Source of the DNA: Saccharospirillum sp040881935
Lineage (GTDB): Bacteria; Pseudomonadota; Gammaproteobacteria; Pseudomonadales; Natronospirillaceae
NCBI RefSeq assembly: GCF_040881935.1
Contig: NZ_JBBECH010000072.1
Span: forward strand, 1 to 64,000
Reading direction: 5' to 3'
DNA length: 64,000 bases
Shown here: piece by piece, positions 16,477 to 25,888 of the stretch
How positions within the stretch are numbered: position 1 is the stretch's first letter
Layout: each line of letters opens with the position of its first letter
The notes under the pieces: model-generated
Seen by the model: only the letters and a program-made list of their open reading frames with translations
What the model was told of the DNA's origin: nothing
Databases searched by the model: none
Program-made: the position numbers and the translations under genes

Positions 16477-17997
16477 ATGACAATTGCCACCTCTGCTTTA
16501 CGCTCCTCTCTGCCATTAGCCGCACTGGCGCTGTTATCCGGTATTTTATTGCCTCTGTCTCTGGCTCCCTTTGGTTTCTGGCCTTTAGTGTGGCTCAGCC
16601 TCATCGGTTATTTTTGGGTGACCCAGCGTGCTCAAACCGGCAAGCAAGCGTTCTGGCTGGGCTGGTGTTACGGGGCGGGTTTGTTCGGTGTGGGGATTTC
16701 CTGGGTGTATGGCAGCATGCGGACGGTGGCAACGCCCATTCCCCTGTCGGTTCTGATGACAGCCGTTTTTTGCCTGGCGATTGCCTTATTACCCGGGTTG
16801 CAGGCCTGGTTGTACCACCGCTTTTTTAAACAGAGAGCTGCTAGCCGCTGGCTGGCTGCACCCTTGCTGTGGCTGGTGTTTGAATGGGTCAGAAGCTGGT
16901 TGTTTACCGGCATGCCCTGGCTGTTTTCAGGCTATGCGTTGACCGATACCCCGGCCGGGCAGCTGGCAGCCGTTGTTAGTGTCTATGGTCTTAGTGCCAT
17001 CATCGCTTTTTCAGCAGCGGCACTGACAATGATTCTGCCGATACAAGCCAGCCCCACACCTAGGTGGGTACCGGGGATTGGCGCAGCTATTATTCTGATA
17101 TCCATGGGTTTAGGTGCTGCGCTACCGGCTGATCGCTGGACAGAGGTCATCGACAGCGCCGAGGTCGTGGCGATTCAAAGCAATGTCGCCCAGGCACAGA
17201 AGTGGCAAAGCAGTCAGGTTCGGCCCACGCTGGAGTTTTACAGCGAACAAGCCCGGCGGTTCGACTCCGCTGATTTAATGATATGGCCGGAAGCCGCACT
17301 CACGGTTCGGCCCGAGCGCATTCCGGCTTACCTTGAAGATCTGGAACGGGTGGGCAATGAGCGTCAGCAAGGCATTATTACCGGCATTGTTACTCAGGAT
17401 GAGGATCGCTACTTTAACGCCCTGCTCGGCTTTGGCACGGCGGGTGGGGAGTACCGCAAGCAACATCTGGTGCCCTTTGGCGAGTACCTGCCGTTTGAGC
17501 AGCAGTTGCGCGGCCTGATCAACTTTTTTAATATCCCGATGTCGACCCTGACGCCTGCCACCGCGCCACAGACACCGATGCCGTGGATGTATCGAGGCCA
17601 TGAGCGCAGGCTGGCCCCGGTTATCTGCTATGAGGCGGCCTACCCGGGATTGACCATGGCGCTCGCCCGGGATTCGGACTTGATGATCATGGTCAGTAAC
17701 GACGCCTGGTTCGGCGATTCGCTGGCCCCGCACCAGCATTTGCAGATTACCCGGATGCGGGCCATCGAGAACAGCCGGGCCATTGTTCGGTCTACCCAGA
17801 ATGGCATCAGCGCCCTGATTGACGCGAACGGCCAGGTTCTGGAGCGCAGTGAGCAGTTTGAGGTGGCAGCGGTTGCCGGTAGCGTCAATCTCAGGGAGGG
17901 GTTAACCCCGTACCAACGCTGGGGTGGACCTTATTGGGTGCTGTTGCCCCTGGCGGGGCTGGTTATATCGGGATGGGTCGGACGGCGACGCGGCTGA
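16477..17997 (+). CDS. lnt: apolipoprotein N-acyltransferase
   Basis: A 506-residue inner-membrane enzyme that adds the third acyl chain to lipoproteins. Six to seven N-terminal helices (to about residue 205) include LAPFGFWPLVWLSLIGYF. The periplasmic nitrilase domain follows with all three catalytic residues: Glu in MIWPEAAL, Lys in RKQHLVPFGEYLPFE and Cys in VICYEAAYPG. A last helix anchors the C-terminus. Length matches E. coli Lnt (512). The ribosome site is weak. Lnt activity lets the Lol system release lipoproteins, linking it functionally to lolB in this window. Confidence 0.96.
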   Translation: MTIATSALRSSLPLAALALLSGILLPLSLAPFGFWPLVWLSLIGYFWVTQRAQTGKQAFWLGWCYGAGLFGVGISWVYGSMRTVATPIPLSVLMTAVFCLAIALLPGLQAWLYHRFFKQRAASRWLAAPLLWLVFEWVRSWLFTGMPWLFSGYALTDTPAGQLAAVVSVYGLSAIIAFSAAALTMILPIQASPTPRWVPGIGAAIILISMGLGAALPADRWTEVIDSAEVVAIQSNVAQAQKWQSSQVRPTLEFYSEQARRFDSADLMIWPEAALTVRPERIPAYLEDLERVGNERQQGIITGIVTQDEDRYFNALLGFGTAGGEYRKQHLVPFGEYLPFEQQLRGLINFFNIPMSTLTPATAPQTPMPWMYRGHERRLAPVICYEAAYPGLTMALARDSDLMIMVSNDAWFGDSLAPHQHLQITRMRAIENSRAIVRSTQNGISALIDANGQVLERSEQFEVAAVAGSVNLREGLTPYQRWGGPYWVLLPLAGLVISGWVGRRRG

Positions 17998-18008
17998 TCA
18001 GCCGCGTC
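17987..18008. repeat. perfect 22-bp palindrome at the lnt/rlmJ junction
   Basis: GACGCGGCTGA followed by its exact complement TCAGCCGCGTC. The central TGATCA is made of the two back-to-back stop codons of the convergent lnt and rlmJ genes. There is no T-tract, so any role in termination is uncertain. Confidence 0.75.
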
Positions 18009-18867
18009 CCACAGCGCCCTTCCCCGGTGTACCCTTGACCGGATGACGTCGAATGCGAAAAAAGCCGTCCGATGGTACCTGCAGGGCGGTCATCAGGTCC
18101 GGCATCACTTCTTCCATGACCGTATCCAGACCCCAGGGCGGGTTCAATACCATCAAACCACTGGCGGTCATACCGTGCTCTCGAGAATCGGGGGCGATAC
18201 CCAGTTCGAACACCTGCATCTCCGCCAGCCCGGTCAGTTGCCGTTCCAGCTTACGCACCCGCTCACGTTGTACCACCGGAAACCAGACGGCAATAACGGC
18301 CGTGGACATCCGCTTCATGGCAAGTTTAACCGCTGTGGCAACCTCTTCGTACTCCGCCTTGACCTCGTAAGAGGGGTCAATCAATACAAAGGCACGACGC
18401 TCCGGTGCGGGCAATTCCGATATCAATCGCTCCAGGCCATTCTGACGTGCCACCTTGACCGGCTTTTGGCGACGGAACAGGGCTTCCAATGCTTCATGAT
18501 CTTTGCTGTGCAGTTCGGTCAGCACCAATTTGTCCTGGGCGCGCAGACACTGGCTGGCGATCCAGGGCGAACCCGGATACAGATTACCAGCCGCGCCTTC
18601 ATTAGCCTGTTTGATCAGACCCAGATACTGTTTAACCAGCGGGTGTGTACCAGGTTGCGCCTGCAACCGGGCTACGCCCTCGGATGCTTCACCGGTTTTC
18701 TGGGCCTGAGGCGCCGTCAGCGAATACATGCCCGCTCCGGCATGGGTATCAATGTACCGCAGCGGGGTGTCTTTGCGGGTCAGGTAATCAAGGCACTGGA
18801 TCAGAACCAGGTGTTTGAGGACATCGGCGTGGTTGCCTGCATGAAAGGCGTGTCGGTAACTGAGCAT
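17998..18867 (-). CDS. rlmJ: 23S rRNA (adenine(2030)-N6)-methyltransferase
   Basis: A 289-residue SAM-dependent methyltransferase, near the 280 residues of E. coli RlmJ. It begins MLSYRHAFHAGNHADVLKH, the family's characteristic start, and carries YIDTHAGAGMY for cofactor binding and the catalytic loop VLIDPSYEVK (a DPPY-like motif with S instead of P). It methylates A2030 of 23S rRNA. A single gene, with stop codon adjacent to that of lnt. Confidence 0.95.
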   Translation of the reverse strand: MLSYRHAFHAGNHADVLKHLVLIQCLDYLTRKDTPLRYIDTHAGAGMYSLTAPQAQKTGEASEGVARLQAQPGTHPLVKQYLGLIKQANEGAAGNLYPGSPWIASQCLRAQDKLVLTELHSKDHEALEALFRRQKPVKVARQNGLERLISELPAPERRAFVLIDPSYEVKAEYEEVATAVKLAMKRMSTAVIAVWFPVVQRERVRKLERQLTGLAEMQVFELGIAPDSREHGMTASGLMVLNPPWGLDTVMEEVMPDLMTALQVPSDGFFRIRRHPVKGTPGKGAVGRG

Positions 18868-19423
18868 GGGTTAACGTTCTTTGAAAACTGGCCGCGCAGT
18901 ATAGGTGACGGGTCACCGGGCTGTCATTGCGCGATTTGAAAACCAGCCGTTTTGTCACGCTGACGCTACACCCTGCCAGTAGCAAGGTTTTACAAATACC
19001 CGCCCCAGGCCTCGATTTACCGGCATTCCTTTTGATTTTACAGGCGTACAAGGTAGAATCGCCGGGATTTTTTATCGCGGGGTCTTGCAATCGGGTATGG
19101 TTGCAGGGCATCAAAACGACAAGAAGTGACCAGCCATGCTGCTTACGCTTCGGGCGTCCTCACTGACGCAACGATCAACAATAAAAAATCAAACATTGAT
19201 CGAGTTTCCAGTTCTCGAACCTGATCACGACCAGCCACAACAACCAGGTGCCACCGGGATTGACCACTCCAATACCCTGCTTGCCTGCCATTGTATAGCG
19301 GCTATCACCGACCGGAGCCTTATCCCTCGGGCTGGCGGTGTGTTAACGGAACTGGACAGCACGATCACTTGATGCGACCAGTCGCCGCAGAGCGACGGTT
19401 GAAGACTGAATGTGGGAGGGTTA
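18868..19423. other. intergenic region with candidate promoter for the liv operon
   Basis: This 556-bp stretch lies between the divergent rlmJ and livG genes. TTGATT at 19032-19037 and TAGAAT at 19054-19059 with a 16-bp spacer make a plausible sigma-70 promoter reading toward livG, which would give a leader of about 350 bases. I looked for a riboswitch or attenuator fold in that leader and could not support one. No reading frame here looks coding. Confidence 0.4.
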
Positions 19424-20206
19424 ATGGGATCCATCATCGAAGTACAGGGCGTATCGAAAGCCTTTGGCGGCTTGCACGTCATTAACGACTGCTCCATTGC
19501 CGTTGAAGAAGGCTCGATTACCGGCCTGATTGGCCCCAACGGGGCCGGTAAATCAACCTTGTTCAATCTGATCGCCGGTGCGTTTCCGGTCGACAAAGGC
19601 ACCATCAAGCTGGCGGGAGAAGACATTACCAACCTGCCGTCCAACGTTCTGTTTGAAAAAGGCCTGCTGCGCACCTTTCAGATCGCTCAGGAATTCACGC
19701 ACATGTCAGCGCTTGAAAACCTGATGATGGTGCCGCCGAACCAGCCGGGCGAAAACATTTTCAATACCTGGTTTCAACCCGGAAAAGTGCGCGACTTTGA
19801 AACGGGTGTCCGGCAAAAAGCCATGGATGTCATCGATTTTATCGGTCTCGATCACGTTAAAAACGAGCTCGCCGGTAACCTCTCCGGCGGTCAGAAAAAG
19901 CTGCTGGAACTGGGCCGCACCATGATGGTGGATGCCAAGGTGGTGTTGCTCGATGAAATAGCCGCTGGTGTCAACCGAACCCTGCTGCATGATCTGGTCG
20001 GTAATATTCAGCGACTGAACCGCGAAATGGGCTACACCTTCCTGGTGATTGAACACGACATGGACATGATCGCCGAGCTGTGCGATCCGGTGATCGTACT
20101 CGCCCAGGGCAGTGTCATGGTCGAGGGCACCATTGAGGAAATCCGCAATAATCCCCAGGTGATTGAAGCCTATTTTGGCAGTGATCCGAACGAGGCCGGA
20201 GCGTAA
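19424..20206 (+). CDS. livG: branched-chain-type amino acid ABC transporter, ATPase LivG-like
   Basis: A 260-residue ATPase, start at ATG 19424 because GGGAGGG lies just upstream; a GTG four codons earlier is less likely. It has Walker A GPNGAGKST, the LivG-type insertion RTFQIAQEFTHMSALENLM, signature LSGGQKKLLELGR and Walker B VVLLDEIAAGVN. It powers import with LivF, LivH and LivM encoded immediately downstream. The substrate class (branched-chain amino acids, other amino acids, or urea/amides) is not fixed by the ATPase. Confidence 0.9.
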   Translation: MGSIIEVQGVSKAFGGLHVINDCSIAVEEGSITGLIGPNGAGKSTLFNLIAGAFPVDKGTIKLAGEDITNLPSNVLFEKGLLRTFQIAQEFTHMSALENLMMVPPNQPGENIFNTWFQPGKVRDFETGVRQKAMDVIDFIGLDHVKNELAGNLSGGQKKLLELGRTMMVDAKVVLLDEIAAGVNRTLLHDLVGNIQRLNREMGYTFLVIEHDMDMIAELCDPVIVLAQGSVMVEGTIEEIRNNPQVIEAYFGSDPNEAGA

Positions 20207-20207
20207 T

Positions 20208-20912
20208 ATGGCACTTATTGAATGCAAAAACATTCATGCCGGTTACGGCGGCATGAACATTCTCAATGGCGTCAACATGGCCATTGAATCAAGTGAGATT
20301 GGCGTGATTGTCGGCCCCAACGGCGCCGGCAAGTCGACTACCCTAAAAGCCATTTTTGGATTGCTGAATGTGAGCGAGGGCAGCATTGAGTTGCGCGGCG
20401 ACGACATCACCAACCTGGCACCAGACAAACTGGTACACAAGGGCATGGGCTTTGTCCCTCAGGAACATAATGTCTTTATCAGCATGACGGTCGAAGAAAA
20501 CCTGGAAATGGGCGCCTTTATTCGTCGCGATGATTTCAGCTACATGCTCGAACGCGTGTACAGCTTCTTCCCCGATCTTAAAGACAAACGCAGGCAGCCA
20601 GCCGGTGAGCTGTCTGGCGGGCAACGTCAGATGGTCGCCATGGGTCGCGCACTGATGGTTGAGCCCAGCTTGTTGTTGCTCGATGAACCGACGGCCGGCC
20701 TTTCCCCGCTTTACATGAACGAAATTTTTGAGCGGGTTATCGCCATTAACAAAAGCGGCGTCGGCGTGCTGATGGTTGAACAGAATGCCAAGCAGGCGTT
20801 GCGCATTGCACACAAGGGGTTCGTACTGGCAGCGGGCAAAAACCGCTTTACCGATACAGGCCAAAACCTGCTGAACGATCCGGAAGTGGCTAAAAGCTTC
20901 CTGGGTGGCTGA
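20208..20912 (+). CDS. livF: branched-chain-type amino acid ABC transporter, ATPase LivF-like
   Basis: A 234-residue ATPase starting MALIECKNIHAGYGGMNIL one base after the livG stop, with GGAG as ribosome site inside livG. Walker A GPNGAGKST, the LivF-type GLGFVPQ-like segment GMGFVPQEHNVFISMTVEENL, signature LSGGQRQMVAMGRALM and Walker B LLLLDEPTAGLSP are visible. The gene order G-F-H-M differs from the E. coli order K-H-M-G-F. Confidence 0.9.
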   Translation: MALIECKNIHAGYGGMNILNGVNMAIESSEIGVIVGPNGAGKSTTLKAIFGLLNVSEGSIELRGDDITNLAPDKLVHKGMGFVPQEHNVFISMTVEENLEMGAFIRRDDFSYMLERVYSFFPDLKDKRRQPAGELSGGQRQMVAMGRALMVEPSLLLLDEPTAGLSPLYMNEIFERVIAINKSGVGVLMVEQNAKQALRIAHKGFVLAAGKNRFTDTGQNLLNDPEVAKSFLGG

Positions 20913-20931
20913 CGGTTAATAGGAGTCCGTT

Positions 20932-21933
20932 GTGAACGAATTTATTTTCTTTTTTAACAGTGTGGTTATTAATGGCGCAGTGATTGGCTCAATCTACGCC
21001 ATGGGAGCCATCGGTGTCACGTTGGTGTTCGGCATTCTGCGCTTCGCTCATTTTGCCCATGCCGACATGATGACGCTGGGCGCCTTTCTGGTGCTGATCC
21101 TGACGGCTCTGTTTCCGGCCGTTGGTCCGGCCATCGGGTTACCTACCGCCTTTGTGATGATGCCGCTTGCCATGGTGGCGACGGCTTTTATTGCCGTGGG
21201 TATCGACAAGCTGTTCTACAAAAAACTGCGGGAAAACAACGTTAAACCGGTCGTTATGGTCATGGCGTCGGTCGGCGTCACGCTCATGTTACAGGGGCTG
21301 ATTCGCTTCTTCGCCGGTACCGGAACGCAGAGCCTCTACATTGACGATCGCAAGGCAATCTTCCGCATCGACCTGCCGTTTGAATCCGCTTCGCGCAATC
21401 TGGTGGTCACCGAACCTCAATTGCTGCTGTTCCTGTCTCTGGTGTTCGCCGTTGTTGCCTTGCATCTGTTCCTTAACAAGTCGCGACTTGGCAAAGCCAT
21501 GCGCGCCATGTCGGATAACCCGGATCTGGCCAAAGTCTCTGGCATCAACACCAACACCGTCGTCGGTGTTACCTGGATCATCGCCGGTGCACTGGCTTGT
21601 GCGGCCGGTACCTTATTGTCACTCGACGTAACGCTGAAACCTGATTTAAGTTTCATGATTCTACTACCCATCTTTGCGGCCGCCATTGTCGGCGGTGTGG
21701 GTAGCCCTTATGGGGCATTGGCAGGTGGCTTTGTGGTCGGCCTGACAGAAACTCTGGCGGTATTCAACTGGACCTTCGTGCTGCGCCCGCTAGAGCAAGC
21801 CATCCCCGCGTTGGACTTGCCCAATACCCTGGCGTTTGTGCCCACCGAATACAAAATCACCATTCCGTTTTTCATCCTGTTGGCGATTTTAATCTGGCGA
21901 CCAACCGGCCTGTTTAAAGGGAAGATCATCTGA
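20932..21933 (+). CDS. livH: branched-chain-type amino acid ABC transporter, permease LivH-like
   Basis: A 333-residue polytopic protein with a GTG start behind AGGAG. Family motifs include GSIYAMGAIGVTLVFGILRFAHFAHAD near the N-terminus (split here as IYAMGAIGVTLVFGI and LRFAHFAHADM) and GGVGSPYGALAGGFVVG near residue 265, the cytoplasmic loop that contacts the ATPases. It forms the membrane channel with LivM. Confidence 0.9.
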   Translation: MNEFIFFFNSVVINGAVIGSIYAMGAIGVTLVFGILRFAHFAHADMMTLGAFLVLILTALFPAVGPAIGLPTAFVMMPLAMVATAFIAVGIDKLFYKKLRENNVKPVVMVMASVGVTLMLQGLIRFFAGTGTQSLYIDDRKAIFRIDLPFESASRNLVVTEPQLLLFLSLVFAVVALHLFLNKSRLGKAMRAMSDNPDLAKVSGINTNTVVGVTWIIAGALACAAGTLLSLDVTLKPDLSFMILLPIFAAAIVGGVGSPYGALAGGFVVGLTETLAVFNWTFVLRPLEQAIPALDLPNTLAFVPTEYKITIPFFILLAILIWRPTGLFKGKII

Positions 21934-23198
21934 TGCAACTGCCAAAGAAAGACATCATCCTGTTCAGCCTGCTGGCTGCGTTGATTCTGATCGTATTTGC
22001 TTCTCAGGGCTCCGCCTACAGCGTCCGGGTTCTGGCTGAAGCCAGCTGTTACGCCATTCTGGCGCTGGGCCTGACCATTCAATGGGGTTACGCCGGTCTA
22101 TTTAACGCGGGCATCATGGGGTTTGTCGCCCTCGGTGGCTTCATTACCATGCTGTTCAGCTTCCCAACCAACGACGACTTCTGGAGTACTGACCTGCCCG
22201 GTCAGTTAGGTGGCGTTGGCCTCAAGGCGTTGCTGTCGATCGCCATCGTTTATGGCCTTACTCAACTGAAGCGTTTCGGCGTTAGCAAGAAGATTCGCTT
22301 GCCGCTTATCATTATTTCTTCTGCCATTCTTTATCTGTGGGTTGTCACCTCTCTGGGTCCAGTCGCCAAAGCCATTGAATCCGAAGCAGGATTCATCGGC
22401 GGTTTCGGTTTGCCGGTCTGGGTCGGCTGGCTGTTTGGCGGTGCTATCGCTGGCGGTATTGCCTATTTCATTGGCCATATCTGCCTGGGTTTGCGCAGTG
22501 ACTATCTTGCCATTGCAACGCTGGGCATTGCTGAAATCATCAAGGCGTTTCTGAAAAACGCCGATTGGCTAACCCGGGGTACGCTGACGGTATCTCCACT
22601 GCCATGGCCTGTGCCACAGGCCGGCGATATCGGCTTTATTGCAGCCCGAGCGGCGTACCTTTCTGTAACTGCGGTGATGATCGCCGTCATCTACTTCCTG
22701 CTCTACCGCGCCTACAACGCCCCCTGGGGTCGTACCATGCGCGCCATCCGCGATAATGAAAACTCATCGGCCGCTATGGGCAAAGACGTCAACCGCCGCC
22801 GCCTGGAAGTGTTTATTCTGGGCTCGGTGCTGATGGGCATCGGTGGTGCTGCTCTGGTCACCTTTAATGGCATTTTTGATCCCAGCGGGTTTCTACCTCT
22901 GAACCATACCTTTCTGGTCTGGGTAATGGTGATTCTCGGGGGGGCCGGTAACAACAAGGGCACCATCTTTGGTGCAGTGTTTATTTATATTATCTGGATC
23001 ATGTCGGAACCGGCTGCGCTGTTTCTAATCGATATAGCGCGCCAGCTTGGTTCCGCCTGGTTCGAATGGCAGCCACCCGGTGATCTCGACAGCCGCGCGC
23101 TTCAAGCCCGGGTGTTCGTGATCGGTCTGACCATCAGCCTGGTGCTGCGTTACGCACCCAAAGGACTGTTTCCGGAAAAAGTGGCGCATCACGCCTAA
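21933..23198 (+). CDS. livM: branched-chain-type amino acid ABC transporter, permease LivM-like
   Basis: A 421-residue permease whose ATG shares a base with the livH stop (TGATG). The motifs LALGLTIQWGYAGLFNAG, GLRSDYLAIATLGIAEI and VILGGAGNNKGTIFGA are those of LivM. It is longer than many LivM proteins because of an extra pair of hydrophobic segments at about residues 120-180. It is the last gene of the operon, followed by a strong terminator. Confidence 0.9.
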   Translation: MQLPKKDIILFSLLAALILIVFASQGSAYSVRVLAEASCYAILALGLTIQWGYAGLFNAGIMGFVALGGFITMLFSFPTNDDFWSTDLPGQLGGVGLKALLSIAIVYGLTQLKRFGVSKKIRLPLIIISSAILYLWVVTSLGPVAKAIESEAGFIGGFGLPVWVGWLFGGAIAGGIAYFIGHICLGLRSDYLAIATLGIAEIIKAFLKNADWLTRGTLTVSPLPWPVPQAGDIGFIAARAAYLSVTAVMIAVIYFLLYRAYNAPWGRTMRAIRDNENSSAAMGKDVNRRRLEVFILGSVLMGIGGAALVTFNGIFDPSGFLPLNHTFLVWVMVILGGAGNNKGTIFGAVFIYIIWIMSEPAALFLIDIARQLGSAWFEWQPPGDLDSRALQARVFVIGLTISLVLRYAPKGLFPEKVAHHA

Positions 23199-23215
23199 GC
23201 TATTAAAAATAGGTT

Positions 23216-23246
23216 AAAAGGGGGAGCTTGCAGCTCCCCTTTTTTA
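23216..23246. terminator. terminator after livM, usable from both strands
   Basis: GGGGAGCT (23221-23228), loop TGC, AGCTCCCC (23232-23239), followed by a run of T and preceded by AAAA. It lies between convergent livM and aspA. Confidence 0.9.
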
Positions 23247-23283
23247 TGCTCAATAGTGGGGTAGGCCATTGGCTCACCGGGCA

Positions 23284-24750
23284 TTAAACAGTCTCGGGCA
23301 TCGTCTTACGGCCGGGGTATACCAGTCGTTCAAGACTCAAGGCTTCATCCAGTTCCGACGTCTGCATTAAGCCTTCAGCCAAAACCAGATCCCGGACGCT
23401 GTGTCCTGTCGCCAATGCCAGGCTGGCCAGACGCGTCGCATTGTCATAACCGATGTAGGGGTTCAGCGCGGTAATGACACCAATGGATGCGTTAACTTGC
23501 GCCAGGCAATGCTCGCGGTTAGCGGTGATGCCCTCTATACTCAGAGTGCGCAGCATATCCATGGCGCGACGCAGCAGGCGCATTGAATCAAACAGCTTAT
23601 AGGCAATCAGTGGCTCCATAGCATTCAACTGCAACTGCCCGCTTTCGGCCGCCATGGTGATGGCCAGATCATTGCCGATTACCTGATAAGCGACCTGGTT
23701 CACCGCCTCGGGAATCACCGGGTTCACTTTACCGGGCATGATGGAAGAGCCTGGCTGACGGGCTGGCAAGTTGATCTCGCCGAATCCGGCCCGGGGGCCA
23801 CTCGACAACAACCGCAAGTCGTTGCACATCTTCGACAGTTTGATCGCTAGCCGTTTGGTCATACCGGAAAACAAGACAAACGCACCCATATCGGATGTCG
23901 CCTCAATCAGATCATTGGCCAACCGCATCGGGTGACCACAGAGACGGGACAGGTGACTAACGGCCAGCTGTCCATAGTCCGGGTGCGCATTCAGGCCGGT
24001 GCCAATGGCGGTGCCGCCCAAGTTGACTTCCCGCAGCAGGTCAAACAGGCCTGCAATACGATCGATGTCTTCACCCAGGGTGGTCGCAAAGGCTCCAAAT
24101 TCCTGGCCAAGTGCCATCGGCACGGCGTCTTGCAGCTGGGTGCGCCCCATTTTGAGCACATCGGCAAACTCATCCCGTTTATCAGCCAGGGCATCGCGCA
24201 ACAAGGCCAGGCTGTCCACCAGCTTCGCATGTGACAGTTGCAACCCGACCCGGATCGCCGTTGGGTAAGCATCGTTGGTCGACTGGGAAGCATTAACATC
24301 GTTGTTCGGGTGCAAGGCCTGGTATGCACCTTTTGCATGACCCAGCCACTCCAACCCTAAATTGGCAATAACCTCGTTGGCGTTCATATTGGTCGAGGTG
24401 CCAGCCCCGCCCTGTATCATATCGACAATAAACTGATCGTGATGTTCACCGGCAATCAACTGGTCGCAAGCGGCATTGATCGCCTGAAAGCGGCGCGCTT
24501 CGAGTAACCCCAGCTCGGCATTGGCAGCGGCGGCGGCCTTTTTAACCATGGCCAGCCCGATGATAAGTTTGGGAAAGTGCGCCAGCGTCACCCCCGATAA
24601 ATCAAAGTTCTCAGCGGCCCGAAGCGTTTGAATGCCGTAATAGGCTTCAGCAGGAACGGAACGCTGACCCAGCAGATCGCGCTCCAGGCGCGTTGACTGG
24701 GCAGTTTCATGAGCGGTGCGGGTGGGTGTGTCGCTCTGCGTTGGCAGCAT
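23284..24750 (-). CDS. aspA: aspartate ammonia-lyase
   Basis: A 488-residue enzyme of the fumarase/aspartase superfamily. It begins its conserved part with ERDLLGQRSVPAEAYYGIQT, the aspartase form of that segment, has GGAGTSTNMNANEV and HPNNDVNASQSTNDAYP, and the flexible active-site loop PGSSIMPGKVNPV that closes over the substrate. It interconverts aspartate with fumarate and ammonia. A LysR gene is divergent across 139 bp with a strong dyad. Flanking Liv-type transporter genes suggest a link with amino-acid uptake, which is inference. Confidence 0.9.
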   Translation of the reverse strand: MLPTQSDTPTRTAHETAQSTRLERDLLGQRSVPAEAYYGIQTLRAAENFDLSGVTLAHFPKLIIGLAMVKKAAAAANAELGLLEARRFQAINAACDQLIAGEHHDQFIVDMIQGGAGTSTNMNANEVIANLGLEWLGHAKGAYQALHPNNDVNASQSTNDAYPTAIRVGLQLSHAKLVDSLALLRDALADKRDEFADVLKMGRTQLQDAVPMALGQEFGAFATTLGEDIDRIAGLFDLLREVNLGGTAIGTGLNAHPDYGQLAVSHLSRLCGHPMRLANDLIEATSDMGAFVLFSGMTKRLAIKLSKMCNDLRLLSSGPRAGFGEINLPARQPGSSIMPGKVNPVIPEAVNQVAYQVIGNDLAITMAAESGQLQLNAMEPLIAYKLFDSMRLLRRAMDMLRTLSIEGITANREHCLAQVNASIGVITALNPYIGYDNATRLASLALATGHSVRDLVLAEGLMQTSELDEALSLERLVYPGRKTMPETV

Positions 24751-24856
24751 GATGGTTTTCTTTGTCCTCCGGGGGGTGTCCGGCTTGCCACAGTGGCGAC
24801 CGGAGCACTCATTGTGGCGCCTTGCATAGCTCGCCGACCAATGCCGTTTTCAGCTA

Positions 24857-24879
24857 TAGTATGCATATATTGCATACTA
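24857..24879. promoter_or_regulatory. candidate LysR operator, 9-bp perfect inverted repeat
   Basis: TAGTATGCA, TATAT, TGCATACTA: perfect 9-bp arms around a 5-bp spacer, ending 10 bp before the LysR start codon and inside the divergent promoter region shared with aspA. Position and symmetry fit a LysR binding site that represses its own gene and controls aspA. Confidence 0.7.
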
Positions 24880-24889
24880 AGGGGCTTGA

Positions 24890-25804
24890 ATGGACTTTGA
24901 AACACGCTGGCTGGAGGATTTTATCGCCCTGGCCGACACCCTGAGTTTTTCCAGCGCGGCGGAACGTCGCTTTGTGACTCAGCCAGCCTTCAGTCGGCGC
25001 ATTAAAGCGCTGGAAACCATGCTGGCGGTGCCACTGGTAGACCGATCAACGACACCGGTGAAATTAACCGACGAGGGCCAGCTATTCCTGCTGACGGCGC
25101 GCACCGTCATGTCTCAGTTGCGCGAGACTGTGAGCCGACTGCGCGGGTTAGACGCCAACCAGCAGGCCACACTGCGCGTAGCCGCTGCACATTCGCTGGC
25201 CTTCTCTTTCTTCCCGGACTGGATGACCGAACATCGGGATGTGATGAACAACCTGAACATGCGCCTGGTGGCGATGAACGTGGAAGAAGCCTTGCATGCA
25301 CTGCGCGAAGGCCAGTGTGATCTGCTGCAGATCTACTACGACTCCTACGCCACCCTGCAACTGGATGCCAGCACCTTTCCTTCCATCACACTAGGGCACA
25401 CACGCCTGGTGCCGGTGTCGGTACCCGTGGCTGGCACAGACCAACCGCGTTACTCGCTCGACAGCGACGGACAGGACGAAATCCCCTTACTGGCTTACAC
25501 CCCCGGAGCCTTTCTGGGCCGGACATTAAGGCTGATGCTAAAGCAAGACCCCATCAGATTGCGGCTGAAAACCGTTTACGACACCGCCATGGCCGAGGGG
25601 TTGAAAGGCATGGCTCTAACGGGCGCTGGCATTGCCTGGGTACCGGAGTTGTGTATTCGCCGGGAACTGCGGGAGGGTGAGCTGGTGATCTGCGGAGCCG
25701 AACGCTGGCACGCTCCTTTGGAAATCCGCCTGTATCGATGTGCGCTCGTTCGCAACCCAGCGGTTAACCGGCTTTGGCAGCGACTGGCTGCTCAGGCCCG
25801 GTAA
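24890..25804 (+). CDS. LysR-family transcriptional regulator, divergent to aspA
   Basis: A 304-residue LysR protein. The DNA-binding part reads WLEDFIALADTLSFSSAAE then RRFVTQPAFSRRIKALE; the serine-containing SAVS/AFSRRI recognition helix is in the usual place. The effector domain follows from about residue 90. The group resembles HypT/YjiE-like regulators by its F-ETRWLEDF start, but I cannot assign an effector. It probably controls aspA across the shared promoter region. It ends at a bidirectional terminator. Confidence 0.88.
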   Translation: MDFETRWLEDFIALADTLSFSSAAERRFVTQPAFSRRIKALETMLAVPLVDRSTTPVKLTDEGQLFLLTARTVMSQLRETVSRLRGLDANQQATLRVAAAHSLAFSFFPDWMTEHRDVMNNLNMRLVAMNVEEALHALREGQCDLLQIYYDSYATLQLDASTFPSITLGHTRLVPVSVPVAGTDQPRYSLDSDGQDEIPLLAYTPGAFLGRTLRLMLKQDPIRLRLKTVYDTAMAEGLKGMALTGAGIAWVPELCIRRELREGELVICGAERWHAPLEIRLYRCALVRNPAVNRLWQRLAAQAR

Positions 25805-25814
25805 CATCGCCCAA

Positions 25815-25847
25815 TAAAAAACCGGCCCAGAAGGCCGGTTTTTTTAA
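25815..25847. terminator. bidirectional terminator between LysR gene and livK
   Basis: A-run, ACCGGCC, CAGA loop, GGCCGGT, then a run of seven T. Both flanks can act as the U-tract for the two convergent genes. Confidence 0.9.
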
Positions 25848-25888
25848 ACGAACTCAGTGTCTATTCGTGTAGCGGTAACCTGTCCGAT

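Noticed and set aside
19060..19423. Riboswitch or attenuator in the livG leader
   Set aside because: The leader is long, but I found no conserved riboswitch core and no leucine- or aspartate-rich leader peptide.
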